Below are positions 14,838 through 22,763 of a stretch of DNA of 55,300 bases, piece after piece; within the stretch, counting starts at the first letter, position 1; each line of letters starts with the position of its first letter. The notes below the pieces were generated by a model, which made no database searches, was not told the DNA's origin, and worked only from the letters and a program-made list of their open reading frames with translations. The stretch is from Nitrospira sp. (GTDB lineage Bacteria; Nitrospirota; Nitrospiria; Nitrospirales; Nitrospiraceae), in the NCBI GenBank assembly GCA_029865225.1, contig JAOUHJ010000016.1, forward strand, positions 1 through 55,300. Direction: 5' to 3'. The translations under genes were made by a program, and so were the position numbers.

Positions 14838-15289
14838 TGGTCAAGAGGGCACAACTCCCCATGCCCTCCGTATTCTGCGAACGGGGCGAGGTTTCACGCG
14901 ACAACATTCGCCCTCGCCAGACCAATCGCGAGACAGCGTCCCATCCCGGTTGTCCACGTCAGTGGTGTTCGCTCTGTCCTGAGCCGCACCAGTCACCCAT
15001 CAGGATCAAGGCCTCGGAGCGAGCTCGCGGCACGGATCAGCTCCAGCCCCTGGCACGTCGTGCCCCAGACAACCGTCGGTTCTCGGTCGCGTCCATCGTA
15101 ACTACGCACAGGATGTTGGGCTACCAGCGCGCTGGTGCCAACCCCATTCTGGCTCACCACCGAGGCGTCTCAGTCCCCACGCTGCGTGGCGCGGGAGAAA
15201 ACAGGGTGGAGACTGCGGCTAATCGGGAGTGCGGGGTCGCACCCCACCCCCTTTGCGAGCTCTCAGTTCCACCCCTCATCGGTTCGCAA
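14838..15289 (-). ncRNA. Candidate seekRNA/bridge-RNA region of the IS1111-type element
   Basis: This segment lies between the transposase stop codon and the right inverted repeat and has no plausible reading frame. On the minus strand it is full of potential stems. TTGCGA/TCGCAA (15284-15289 with 15253-15258) begins directly after the stop codon. GGGGTGCGACCCC lies at 15233-15245. A 10-bp stem with one G-U pair joins 15206-15215 with 15171-15180 across a 25-base loop. ACCAGCGCGCTGGT lies at 15123-15136 and GGCACGACGTGCC at 15052-15064. IS1111-group elements are known to encode, downstream of the transposase, a structured RNA whose loops pair with donor and target DNA. Position and structure fit; the exact RNA ends and guide loops are not resolved. 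Confidence 0.5.
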
Positions 15290-16306
15290 TCAGCCGAAGG
15301 CGCGTGACAGATTGAACGGCACCTGCTCGCGCAACATGTGATAACAGGCCCGTGCCAGTTTATGCGCCACGGCCTTGAGTGCCACCAACGGATGTGTCCG
15401 CGTCTGCTTCCGCTGATAATAATTCCGAATCACGGCCTCATAGCGAATCGCGAAGTGCGCCGCCTCGATGAAGGCCCAGCTCAAGTATTTATTGCCGTTC
15501 TTTGTATTCCCAGCTCCTTTGCGCTTGCCGTTGCTAAGATGTTCACTGCCCACGCAGCGGCAATAGGAGGCGAAGTGTCCAACGGTCGGAAATCGCCGGA
15601 GGTCGCCGATTTCTAACAGAATGGTGCCTGCCAAGATCGGCCCAATGCCCGGAACGCTTTGTAACAGCGCATACCCGGGCTGCTTCTGTTCGGCCTCGCG
15701 CACCATCTCCTCCATCCGCCGAATCTCCTGCTCCAAACACTGCAGGATAGTCAACGAACTCCTGACCGCGTGCACCTGCTCGGGAAACGACACGAGGGTT
15801 TGGATACTGTCCGGTGTGAGCGCCCGGAGGCGCGGCAGGGACAAGCGGGTTCCGGTCAGGCGCGTGAGCAGACTTTGCAGGCTGAGCACCACCATCGTCT
15901 TGTGTCGCACCAACTGACTGCGTTTCCGTAGGAGATCACGAACGGCGCGTGCGGCTTTGGGATAGATGTACCCGGTGGGGAGCAAGCCGAGACGGAGAAG
16001 GTGCGCGAGCCACCGCGCATCATGCTGATCGTCGGCGTGCTTTAGGCCACTGTACTGCGGTAGCGCTGGGGCATGGGCCAAGTGCACGCGATAGCCCGCA
16101 TCCATGAGACCATCGACGAGCCAATACCAATTATAGGTCGATTCGACAACCACGCCCTGGATTGTAGCCCGATACGGTTCCAGCGCGGTGAGTACCAGCG
16201 TGAGGTCATTGCGCAGCCGCTTCTGATACAGCACCCGATCCGTCTCATCAATGACCACCACCACACTGCTGGTGGCATGAAGATCGATCCCAACATAACA
16301 CATCAT
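15290..16306 (-). CDS. IS110-family (IS1111 type) DEDD transposase/recombinase
   Basis: A 338-residue transposase. The N-terminal RuvC-like domain (DEDD_Tnp_IS110) shows YVGIDLHATSS with the first aspartate, VVVESTYNWYWLVD with the glutamate, and KHADDQHDARWLAHL with the last two aspartates. The C-terminal Tnp_20 domain shows LLQSVPGIGPILAGTIL, a helix-hairpin-helix, and GNTKNGNKYLSWAFIEAAH, which includes the candidate nucleophilic serine. Such enzymes recombine DNA under guidance of an element-encoded RNA. The ATG at 16306 follows AGGAGG by five bases; the longer frame from 16393 begins inside the terminal repeat. All expected motifs are intact, so the protein may be active. Confidence 0.92.
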   Translation of the reverse strand: MMCYVGIDLHATSSVVVVIDETDRVLYQKRLRNDLTLVLTALEPYRATIQGVVVESTYNWYWLVDGLMDAGYRVHLAHAPALPQYSGLKHADDQHDARWLAHLLRLGLLPTGYIYPKAARAVRDLLRKRSQLVRHKTMVVLSLQSLLTRLTGTRLSLPRLRALTPDSIQTLVSFPEQVHAVRSSLTILQCLEQEIRRMEEMVREAEQKQPGYALLQSVPGIGPILAGTILLEIGDLRRFPTVGHFASYCRCVGSEHLSNGKRKGAGNTKNGNKYLSWAFIEAAHFAIRYEAVIRNYYQRKQTRTHPLVALKAVAHKLARACYHMLREQVPFNLSRAFG

Positions 16307-16374
16307 CACAACCTCCTCGGTTAAGGTGGATGAGAACGCCGCGTCGCACACGACGACTCTACACTCCACGAGAG

Positions 16375-16388
16375 GAGCCTTCGAGATG
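16375..16388 (-). repeat. Subterminal inverted repeat, left end of the IS1111-type element
   Basis: On the minus strand it reads CATCTCGAAGGCTC, identical to 14824-14837 on the plus strand. About seven bases (16389-16395) probably separate it from the element's left end, by analogy with other IS1111 members. Confidence 0.85.
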
Positions 16389-16395
16389 ATCATCG

Positions 16396-16616
16396 GGAGT
16401 CTTTTCTTAGAAGCTCTTGGGCCGTCCCTATGGCCGCAGCGTCGATTCCATGTGAAACAGCGGCAGAATCCTGCACTGGTCCTATCGCGCTGTTAAGTAG
16501 GACACGCCTATCCCCTCGCCTCTCCTCATTTGACAGGCAATCCTTTCACTTCAGCGCGTCGACGAACCACTTGCCGTTTCCTACGCACGGTGGGCAGCAC
16601 CCACAAGTCCGTTCAT
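16396..16616. other. Non-coding flank between the IS element and the toxin-antitoxin promoter
   Basis: About 220 bases. One minus-strand frame stays open for some 34 codons up to the IS boundary but matches nothing I recognise. It could be the interrupted remainder of a gene or older IS debris. No gene is supported. Confidence 0.35.
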
Positions 16617-16646
16617 TTGACGGCACCTGATCCGTCGCTGTATGAT
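16617..16646 (+). promoter_or_regulatory. Promoter of the Phd/RelE toxin-antitoxin pair
   Basis: TTGACG at 16617-16622, an 18-base spacer, then TATGAT at 16641-16646. The predicted transcription start (about 16652) falls inside the palindrome at 16650-16665, about 34 bases before the antitoxin start codon. Confidence 0.6.
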
Positions 16647-16649
16647 ACC

Positions 16650-16665
16650 GACCAGAATTCTGGTC
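16650..16665. promoter_or_regulatory. Palindromic operator of the toxin-antitoxin pair
   Basis: GACCAGAATTCTGGTC is a perfect 16-base palindrome just after the -10 element, over the expected transcription start. Phd/YefM antitoxins repress their own operon through such palindromes and toxin acts as co-repressor. That this one is the Phd site is an inference from position and symmetry. Confidence 0.6.
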
Positions 16666-16685
16666 TCCAATGAAAGAGGTCTTCT

Positions 16686-16982
16686 ATGGCAAAAACCTTG
16701 TCGCTATCTGAAGTAAAAACTCGCCTCCCAGAGCTTGTGGCAGGTGTTCAAGAGCGTGAAGAGGAGGTCATCGTCACAAAGAATGGCCGTCCGGCTGCCA
16801 TCTTGATCAATATCGATGAATATACCCGTCTCAAAGAGACCTTGGATGTCCTGAGCGATCCTGGACTGATGAGCCAGATTGCCGAAAGCCGAGCTTTTTA
16901 CAAAACAAAACGCAAAGGGCTCTCGTTTGAAGACGTATTCAGTGAGCCTCTCACACCAAGTAAGAAGCGACGCACGGCGTGA
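16686..16982 (+). CDS. Phd/YefM family antitoxin
   Basis: A 98-residue antitoxin. The N-terminal half (LSLSEVKTRLPELV, then EEEVIVTKNGRPAAILINIDEY) is the Phd/YefM DNA-binding dimerisation domain. The C-terminal half (residues 55-98) is the flexible toxin-wrapping tail. AGAGG lies six bases before the ATG. The stop codon overlaps the toxin start by four bases (GTGA), so both are made in a coupled way. The upstream palindrome is the likely autoregulatory site. Confidence 0.9.
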   Translation: MAKTLSLSEVKTRLPELVAGVQEREEEVIVTKNGRPAAILINIDEYTRLKETLDVLSDPGLMSQIAESRAFYKTKRKGLSFEDVFSEPLTPSKKRRTA

Positions 16983-17272
16983 CTCCCTTCCGTGTGGACA
17001 TCCCTCCCCATGTCGCAACAGTTATCCGCTCACTCCACCCCGATCTTAAGGCACTGATCAAGTCTGCCATTCGTGCGATTACCACAAATCCTGAATGTGG
17101 AGAACCGCTCAAGCGGGATCTTGCTGGATTACATAAATATCGCGTTCGCCGCTTTCGCATCGTCTATTCCGTCGACCAGAGAAAACGTATCGTTCGTCTG
17201 ATGGCGGTAGGTCACCGTCGAACTATCTATGAAGAGCTGACCGAGCAGTTTCGACGAAAGACGCGATCATAG
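16979..17272 (+). CDS. RelE/ParE family toxin
   Basis: A 97-residue RelE-fold protein starting with GTG. The core GEPLKRDLAGLHKYRVRRFRIVYSVD matches the RelE/ParE consensus (KL.G....RVGDYRIIY...). It is followed by the basic VRLMAVGHRRTIYEEL. RelE-type members cleave mRNA in the ribosome, while ParE-type members poison gyrase; the sequence alone does not separate them, although the Arg/Lys-rich strand and terminal Tyr favour RelE. It is paired with the Phd antitoxin. Confidence 0.9.
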   Translation: MTPFRVDIPPHVATVIRSLHPDLKALIKSAIRAITTNPECGEPLKRDLAGLHKYRVRRFRIVYSVDQRKRIVRLMAVGHRRTIYEELTEQFRRKTRS

Positions 17273-17352
17273 CGATTCGCCGATTGACTCCCCCACCCTC
17301 TCACTTATAAGTTCTTCCACCAACGCTTCCGTTACAATCCAAAGGACGCTCA

Positions 17353-18423
17353 ATGCCCACATTATTTACTCCGTTGCAAGCTGGAGAAATTCTCCTACCA
17401 AACCGCATTGTCATGGCTCCCCTGACTCGTGTGAGAGCTGGCTCGACACACATACCCAACGACATGATGGTCGACTACTATTCCCAGCGCTCGTCGAGCG
17501 GGCTCATCATGACAGAATGTACGATGGTCGATGCCCACGCCTGCGCCTTCATGGGTGAAGGCGGCATTTACAGTCCTGCGCATGTCGCAGGCTGGAAACG
17601 TGTCACAGATGCCGTGCATGCCAAGGGAGGCCGGATCTTTATGCAAATCTGGCATCCCGGGAGAGCAGCCCATTCCCTCTTAAACGATGGGGAGCAACCA
17701 GTCTCTAGCAGTGCCAAGGCGATTCGCCATGAGATGACTCAGACTCCGCAGGGATCAAAACCCTATGAAGTCCCTCGCGCGCTCCGCACCGAGGAGATGC
17801 CACAGTATGTGGAGATGTTCCGGCTCGCCGCGCAGAATGCCAAACAGGCAGGGTTTGACGGGGTCCAGGTCCATGGTGCCCACGGCTATTTAATCGACAA
17901 CTTCTTGCGTGATGGTGTGAACGCGCGAACAGATGTCTATGGAGGTTCTATCCCCAACCGTGCCCGGTTTCTGTTGCAGGTGACGGACGCCGTCATCGGC
18001 GTCTGGGGCGCCGGGCGTGTGGCCGTTCGGATCTCACCGCTGGTCCCATTCAATGACATGACTGACAGTCAACCAGACGCGCTGGTGACATACATCGCAC
18101 AGGAAATGAGTCAGCGTAAGATCGCCTTTCTCGAAATCCGGCATGAGAATCATGCGGTGCCGGAAGAGCAAGCCATCTTGGTAACTGCCCGCCGACATTT
18201 CCAAGGTACCCTGATGACCAATGGGAGCTACACCCACGAGAACGGCGAATTCACAGTCGCCAGCGGAGCGGCCGATGCGATCGTCTACGGCCGTCCCTAT
18301 ATCGCCAATCCAGACCTGGTCGAACGATTCGCTAAGCAGGCACCGCTTAACGAGGTCAACTATGATCGGCTCTATGGCGGCGGACCTGACGGCTACAGCG
18401 ACTATCCACCCTTGGCGCCATGA
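17353..18423 (+). CDS. Alkene reductase, Old Yellow Enzyme family (NemA-like)
   Basis: A 356-residue FMN-dependent TIM-barrel reductase that uses NAD(P)H to reduce activated alkenes such as N-ethylmaleimide, and often nitro compounds. LFTPLQAGEILLPNRIVMAPLTR is the N-terminal FMN-binding block. IWHPGRAAH, VHGAHGYLIDNFLRDGVN (substrate-anchoring residues) and the YGGS motif follow. The C-terminal GAADAIVYGRPYIANPDL binds the FMN phosphate. Length and motifs are standard. The gene stands alone, 80 bases after the toxin gene, and begins the conserved chromosome again after the island. Confidence 0.92.
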   Translation: MPTLFTPLQAGEILLPNRIVMAPLTRVRAGSTHIPNDMMVDYYSQRSSSGLIMTECTMVDAHACAFMGEGGIYSPAHVAGWKRVTDAVHAKGGRIFMQIWHPGRAAHSLLNDGEQPVSSSAKAIRHEMTQTPQGSKPYEVPRALRTEEMPQYVEMFRLAAQNAKQAGFDGVQVHGAHGYLIDNFLRDGVNARTDVYGGSIPNRARFLLQVTDAVIGVWGAGRVAVRISPLVPFNDMTDSQPDALVTYIAQEMSQRKIAFLEIRHENHAVPEEQAILVTARRHFQGTLMTNGSYTHENGEFTVASGAADAIVYGRPYIANPDLVERFAKQAPLNEVNYDRLYGGGPDGYSDYPPLAP

Positions 18424-18487
18424 TGCTTGATTCGTCCGCCATGACCACGTGCCCAACGTAACCTTCCGTCGAGAAAGGATGGAATTG

Positions 18488-19063
18488 ATGGTACCGGCCC
18501 GCAAAGGAGAAATGAACGTGACGCATAGTGTTTGGAGCAGTTGGTGGACGATCATCTTCCTCGCACTTATCCTCATCACTGGCTGCGCCACGTCGCCTGA
18601 GGAACAACTGCGCAAGGCTGCGGCGGAAGGGAATGTCCTTCGCGTGCAGACCTTCCTTGAACAAGGAGTCAGTACTCAGGCAGCCGATGAGCAAGGGAAC
18701 ACGCCGATCTTCATGGCGGCCAAGAACGGGCACCGGGACGTGGTCGCCCTTCTCTTAGAACGAGGGGCTACGGTGACTCCTGTAAGGCAGGACAGCGTCT
18801 CACCGCTCTTCGTCGCGGGACAAGAACGACGGCTTGATGTACTCGCACTCCTTCTTGAAAAAGGAGCCGACGTCAACGTTCAGGCGCCGATGGGTGGTGT
18901 CACGCTGTTGCACATTGGTGCATTTCGAGGCGATCGGGAGATCGTCACACTGTTGCTCCGGCATGGAGCGGACAAGAACGCCAGAATGACGGCAGGCGAG
19001 CGCCCCGTGGATTTAGCCCGTACACAAGGACACACCGCACTCATTCCCCTCCTCGAGCCATGA
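18488..19063 (+). CDS. Ankyrin-repeat lipoprotein
   Basis: A protein of about 191 residues. The lipobox IFLALILITGC puts a lipidated cysteine at about residue 33. About five ankyrin repeats follow; GNTPIFMAAKNGHRDVVALL, SPLFVAGQERRLDVLALLL and GVTLLHIGAFRGDREIVTLL are clear. Ankyrin repeats bind proteins; in a periplasmic lipoprotein the partner is unknown. The frame is open from a GTG at 18449. I choose the ATG at 18488 because AAGGA lies eight bases upstream; an ATG at 18512 is also possible and gives a shorter signal peptide. Confidence 0.8.
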   Translation: MVPARKGEMNVTHSVWSSWWTIIFLALILITGCATSPEEQLRKAAAEGNVLRVQTFLEQGVSTQAADEQGNTPIFMAAKNGHRDVVALLLERGATVTPVRQDSVSPLFVAGQERRLDVLALLLEKGADVNVQAPMGGVTLLHIGAFRGDREIVTLLLRHGADKNARMTAGERPVDLARTQGHTALIPLLEP

Positions 19064-19106
19064 GGTGCTGGCGTCTAGATACACCTTGCATCGCGAAACG
19101 CACAGG

Positions 19107-19721
19107 CTAACTGCGGCCACCCACCTTCACGTCCCATAGCTTGGTATAACGTGGACCGGTCGGCCTGAGATCACTTTTTATCAGCGCGAGTGACCCCACC
19201 GTGATTTTTCCCAACGTCAGAGGTTGATCACAGACGCCGCTCTGGGCCAGCAGTGGCCCCACCTGTCGCTCACCCATCTTGATCCGTGCCAAGGTCAGAT
19301 GAGGGGTGAACGATTTGTCATCCGGCGCGACCCCCAACGAGCAGCAACAGGATTCAATATGTTGCTGCCAAGCCGAGAGCTGCTTGGCAGCGTCACTCCG
19401 CAACCACTCCTCAGACGGTCCGACCCACAGCACCCGTGGCTTTTGGAGCGTTGGAAATGCTTCGAGCCGTTCGATAGGAATCTCCATGGCTGGGCGAGGC
19501 TGATTGATGGTGGTTAGGGCCTCCTGCATCACCGGCAACAGTTTCTCGTCCGTGAGTCCCAGAAACCGGACGGTCAGATGAAACGAATTGGGCTGACCCC
19601 AGGTGATGCGAACGTCTTTGGTAACATGGGGCGCAAGTCGTTGTTTGATGTCGTGCTGCATTCGGACGAGGCCTGCCCGAAGGTCGTCACTGATCTCTAT
19701 AGCAAGGAACGCTCGTATCAT
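19107..19721 (-). CDS. thpR: RNA 2',3'-cyclic phosphodiesterase (2'-5' RNA ligase family)
   Basis: A 204-residue 2H phosphoesterase. The two catalytic HxT motifs are seen in NSFHLTVRFLG and SFTPHLTLARI. MIRAFLAIEISDDLR is the standard N-terminus and fixes the start at 19721; a longer frame only adds read-through of cinA. The start codon overlaps the cinA stop by four bases (ATGA). ThpR opens 2',3'-cyclic phosphates on RNA ends. cinA-thpR pairing is common and also occurs next to recA in some bacteria; here recA lies about 8 kb away. Confidence 0.92.
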   Translation of the reverse strand: MIRAFLAIEISDDLRAGLVRMQHDIKQRLAPHVTKDVRITWGQPNSFHLTVRFLGLTDEKLLPVMQEALTTINQPRPAMEIPIERLEAFPTLQKPRVLWVGPSEEWLRSDAAKQLSAWQQHIESCCCSLGVAPDDKSFTPHLTLARIKMGERQVGPLLAQSGVCDQPLTLGKITVGSLALIKSDLRPTGPRYTKLWDVKVGGRS

Positions 19722-21010
19722 AGGTTGCCTTTGTTCATGAGCCACCGCCGGAGCATATCGAGAGCGGCCTGTGCGGCGCGCTGTCGAATCACGGATCGAT
19801 CGCCATGAAACCGACACTCCTTCGTCATGGCGTCGTCACCACCATCGAGTCCGATATACACGAGGCCAACTGGTTTCGTCTCGGTCGCACCGCCAGGTCC
19901 CGCAATGCCTGTGACACTCAACGCCACCGACACGCCGGTTCGTTCACGCATCCCCTTGGCCATGGCCGCAGCCACTTCACGGCTGACGGCACCATGCTCG
20001 CGTAAGAGATGTTCCGGAACTCCAAGCAACTCCATCTTTGCCTGATTGCTGTAGCACACGACCGTGCGATCAAGATAAGAGGACGATCCCGGCACCTGCG
20101 TCAACCGGTAGGCAATGAGTCCCCCGGTGCAGGATTCCGCTACCGCAACGGTCCGTCCCTGCCCATGCAAGAGTCGGCCAACGACCTCTTCCATCGTATC
20201 CTGTCCCTCAGCATAGATCCATTCTCCCAATCGTGTGCGCACTTCCTCCGCCAATGATGTCAACGCATCTTCCTTGAGAGCCCGTCCTGCCTCCGTAGTC
20301 AGTGACACAAGGACCCCCGTTGGGGATGCGAGCAGCCCTAGGGCAACTGGCAGACTCTTCTTTATGAGTCCCTTTAACTTGGCATCCACGTCGGCTTCCG
20401 ACATACCCCAGGTGTGGAACACTAGGCGTGTCAGAGGCTGCCGACCTCGGCTTCTGGAGGGCTGGAGTTGAGAAAGAAGATGGGGAATCACTGACTGCTC
20501 AACCATTGTCCGCATCTCACTCGGGACACCGGGTAAGGCAATGAGGTGTGTGCCACGCCATGCCAACGCAAAACCTGGCGCTGAGCCCACCGGGTTAGGT
20601 AGCACAGTGGCTTGAGACGGAATCAAAGCCTGTCGCAACTGTCCTTTATTCGGTATTCGTCCCCACTGCGCCAACCGCGCTTTCATTCCTTCAAGCGCTT
20701 CTTTGCGGCGTGCAAGTCGGGCCCCAGTGACGGCTGCGATCGCCTCCCTGGTACGGTCGTCGACCGTGGGGCCAAGCCCTCCCGTCAAGATGACGATTCC
20801 GGCACGGTTACAGGCTGTCTTCAAAACTCTCACGATATCCGATCGATTATCGCCGACAATGGATTTAAACCGCACTTCAACACCGATCGCACCAAGTACG
20901 TCAGTGATGAAGAGTGAATTGCTGTCTGTTCGGCCTCCCAATAGGAGCTCGGAGCCGATCGCAATGGTTTCTGCAATGAAGGACCGATCGTTTCGTGCAC
21001 GCATAGACAT
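19718..21010 (-). CDS. cinA: CinA, nicotinamide-nucleotide amidase / competence-damage protein
   Basis: About 430 residues in two domains. The N-terminal MoCF-biosynthesis/ADP-ribose pyrophosphatase-like domain shows TIAIGSELLLGGRTDSNS and LTGGLGPTVDDRTREAIA. The C-terminal PncC-type amidase shows VAESCTGGLIAYRLTQVPGSS, the substrate-binding CYSNQAKMELLGV and SVTGIAGPGG. It deamidates NMN and so recycles pyridine nucleotides. The frame runs upstream into the preceding gene, but the conserved sequence starts at about 21010 (a second ATG lies at 21004). No strong ribosome site is seen. It is followed by thpR with an ATGA overlap. Confidence 0.93.
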   Translation of the reverse strand: MSMRARNDRSFIAETIAIGSELLLGGRTDSNSLFITDVLGAIGVEVRFKSIVGDNRSDIVRVLKTACNRAGIVILTGGLGPTVDDRTREAIAAVTGARLARRKEALEGMKARLAQWGRIPNKGQLRQALIPSQATVLPNPVGSAPGFALAWRGTHLIALPGVPSEMRTMVEQSVIPHLLSQLQPSRSRGRQPLTRLVFHTWGMSEADVDAKLKGLIKKSLPVALGLLASPTGVLVSLTTEAGRALKEDALTSLAEEVRTRLGEWIYAEGQDTMEEVVGRLLHGQGRTVAVAESCTGGLIAYRLTQVPGSSSYLDRTVVCYSNQAKMELLGVPEHLLREHGAVSREVAAAMAKGMRERTGVSVALSVTGIAGPGGATETKPVGLVYIGLDGGDDAMTKECRFHGDRSVIRQRAAQAALDMLRRWLMNKGNL

Positions 21011-21026
21011 GGCCAGGAGAACGTCT

Positions 21027-21623
21027 CTATTCAATCTGTGCAAAGTCGAGAGAGAAACTGATCTCTCCACCGTGCGCCGGATACACCGTAATGGTTGTCG
21101 TTGCCGATGGATCGAAGTCAGTATAAGCGAAGGACGCCACAATTTTTGCCTTGAATCGGGGATTTTCGGGCCATGCAGTGCTCCGTTCAGCTTGGCCGTC
21201 GAAACGAACCATAACAGGCTTAATGGTCTTTCCTTTTTGATCAAGCAGCATATAACTATCCGTCGCAAAGGATGGATCATCACCGAATATGACGGCATTC
21301 ACCAGCATGGTCGGGGTCTCCATCACTTGGGCAATGTCCGTCGCACTTGGGTCCAGGCCACGCCTGGCCATATGTGTGGCCATCACGGACAAGCTGCCAA
21401 GTTTCGTCAGAAGGAACCCACCGGCTTCCAGCTCACCGGCGCCTCCGAAGCGGGCATACCATCTCTCGGGCGGCTGATACTGAGCACCAGCGCTTCTCCC
21501 TCGATCGAGGGCGGCCTGAATCTTCGTCTGTGATGGGTGCACTTCAATTGCTGTCACGGGATTGACGAAGTACAATGAGCATGCCGATACCCATCCTATT
21601 GCCCACCGCCTATCACAGTTCAT
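21027..21623 (-). CDS. Hypothetical secreted protein
   Basis: A 198-residue protein with a signal peptide (IGWVSACSLYFVNPVTA) followed by a region rich in alanine, glycine and beta-prone segments. I do not recognise a domain. The C-terminal part (KAKIVASFAYTDFDPSATTTI, then VYPAHGGEISFSLDF) looks like beta strands of a small periplasmic sandwich. It lies 16 bases before cinA on the same strand and may share its transcript. Coding status is supported by length, signal peptide and spacing. Confidence 0.7.
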   Translation of the reverse strand: MNCDRRWAIGWVSACSLYFVNPVTAIEVHPSQTKIQAALDRGRSAGAQYQPPERWYARFGGAGELEAGGFLLTKLGSLSVMATHMARRGLDPSATDIAQVMETPTMLVNAVIFGDDPSFATDSYMLLDQKGKTIKPVMVRFDGQAERSTAWPENPRFKAKIVASFAYTDFDPSATTTITVYPAHGGEISFSLDFAQIE

Positions 21624-21767
21624 GCGATTGCGACTAACAGAACCGAAGAGAGCCTGTCAATGAACGCTTCTCTGCCCCGTCTTCCCATTGACAAGACTGA
21701 AGCGGAAATGCTAAACGAAAGAAAAACACAATATGCGTTTTACTTCTATCTACTAAAGGAGCTTTGA

Positions 21768-22490
21768 ATGTCGACTCCGGACACACCCCAGCCTGCCCAG
21801 ACTCCTCGTCGGCAGTTCGTAAACTTCGTGTTTTACAAAGTGGATCCAGCGTGGCGCCGCCTGCCGGAGGATGTGCGCACTCAAGGCAAGCAAGAATTTC
21901 TACGAGCCGTGGAAGACTTCAATGGCAAAGTGTTGGTAGTTCCCTATTCAGCAGTCGGTATCCGTGGGGACTGTGATTTCATGCTCTGGCGTATCAGCTA
22001 TGACTTGGATTTGTTTCAGGACATGAGTGCTAAAATCCTCGCATCCGGGCTCGGACAGTATTTGTCGACGCCGTACTCCTATCTCGCGATGACCAAGAGG
22101 TCGGTCTATGTGGATCACCATTCACATGCGGGACAGGAGGGAAAGCGCCTGACCGTGGTGCCTGGAAAGGGCAAATACATCTTTGTATATCCCTTCTTGA
22201 AAACGCGAGAATGGTTTCTGCTGACAAAAGCGGCTCGCCAGGGAATGATGGACGAGCATATCGAGGTCGGGCATCGATTCCCTTCCGTCAAGCTGAATAC
22301 CACCTATTCCTTCGGGTTGGATGATCAAGAATGGGTTGTCGCATTTGAGAGCGACAAGCCTGAAGATTTTCTGGATCTGGTGATGGCGCTCCGCGAAACG
22401 GAAGGCTCGCGCTATACGTTGCGGGACACCCCGATCTTCACCTGCATCCGCAAAAGTCTCAAGGAAACCCTCGATACGCTGGGAGGCTAA
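21768..22490 (+). CDS. hemQ: Coproheme decarboxylase HemQ/ChdC (chlorite dismutase family)
   Basis: A 240-residue cytoplasmic protein of the Cld/DyP-like fold that turns coproheme III into heme b with hydrogen peroxide. Typical HemQ features are VDPAWRRLPEDVRTQGKQEF at the N-terminus, KYIFVYPFLKTREWFLL, MMDEHIEVGHRF with the likely proximal histidine, NTTYSFGLDDQEWVVAFE, and DTPIFTCIRK at the end. True chlorite dismutases of Nitrospira have a different heme pocket, so I favour heme synthesis over chlorite breakdown. AAAGGAG lies six bases before the ATG. A stem-loop terminator follows the stop codon at 22548. Finding it implies use of the coproporphyrin-dependent heme pathway. Confidence 0.88.
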   Translation: MSTPDTPQPAQTPRRQFVNFVFYKVDPAWRRLPEDVRTQGKQEFLRAVEDFNGKVLVVPYSAVGIRGDCDFMLWRISYDLDLFQDMSAKILASGLGQYLSTPYSYLAMTKRSVYVDHHSHAGQEGKRLTVVPGKGKYIFVYPFLKTREWFLLTKAARQGMMDEHIEVGHRFPSVKLNTTYSFGLDDQEWVVAFESDKPEDFLDLVMALRETEGSRYTLRDTPIFTCIRKSLKETLDTLGG

Positions 22491-22547
22491 GAGAATTCTC
22501 GAGGATTAACTTCCTCATCCTTTTTCCCACGTCATCGACATCGTGAA

Positions 22548-22575
22548 GGGCTTTCGGTCATAGGACCGGAGGCCC
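22548..22575 (+). terminator. Stem-loop terminator after hemQ
   Basis: A 12-bp stem (22548-22559 with 22564-22575; two G-U pairs) closes an ATAG loop and is followed by TTCTGCTTTG. The U-tract is weak, so termination may be partial. Confidence 0.6.
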
Positions 22576-22763
22576 TTCTGCTTTGTAAACCATAGAGGCC
22601 GCGGAGGCCAAACAGATTTTCTAGCCTCCTCGCTTCACATCCCTACCAGAGTAGCCCGGTCTCGTATACTGTTTTGAAGCTCCCCCGGCTGAGAACCGCT
22701 TTGACAGCCTCACAAGGCCTGTGTTACCTCTAACAGGTACCTGATCGGGACCATCAACTCGTC

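Larger units (their letters stand above)
14821..16395 (-). mobile_element. IS110-family element of the IS1111 type
   Basis: An apparently complete insertion sequence of about 1575 bases. A perfect 14-bp inverted repeat lies at 14824-14837 and 16375-16388, close to but not at the ends. I set the ends by the IS1111 rule known from related elements: about 7 bases outside the left repeat and about 3 outside the right. Inside are one DEDD transposase gene on the minus strand, an 89-base leader and an unusually long (about 450 base) non-coding right end. It abuts an IS3 remnant. Exact ends need comparison with an empty site. Confidence 0.8.

Noticed and set aside
14821-14880. Minus-strand LLTRAFEMGD-like sequence taken at first as further IS3 transposase in a shifted frame
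   Set aside because: It coincides with the 14-bp inverted repeat of the IS1111 element and belongs to that element's end.
14496-15101. Long plus-strand frame across the IS3 remnant and the IS1111 right end
   Set aside because: It is antisense to a clear IS3 transposase fragment and then crosses the element boundary, so it cannot be one real gene.
14810-15260. Match of AAAGGGG in the candidate guide RNA to the flank at about 14812-14818
   Set aside because: Seven bases are expected by chance in a region of this length, and the second flank gives only a six-base match on the wrong strand.
21011-21298. N-terminal extension of cinA by 96 codons
   Set aside because: It overlaps the upstream gene and has no similarity to the family; the conserved domain starts after 21010.
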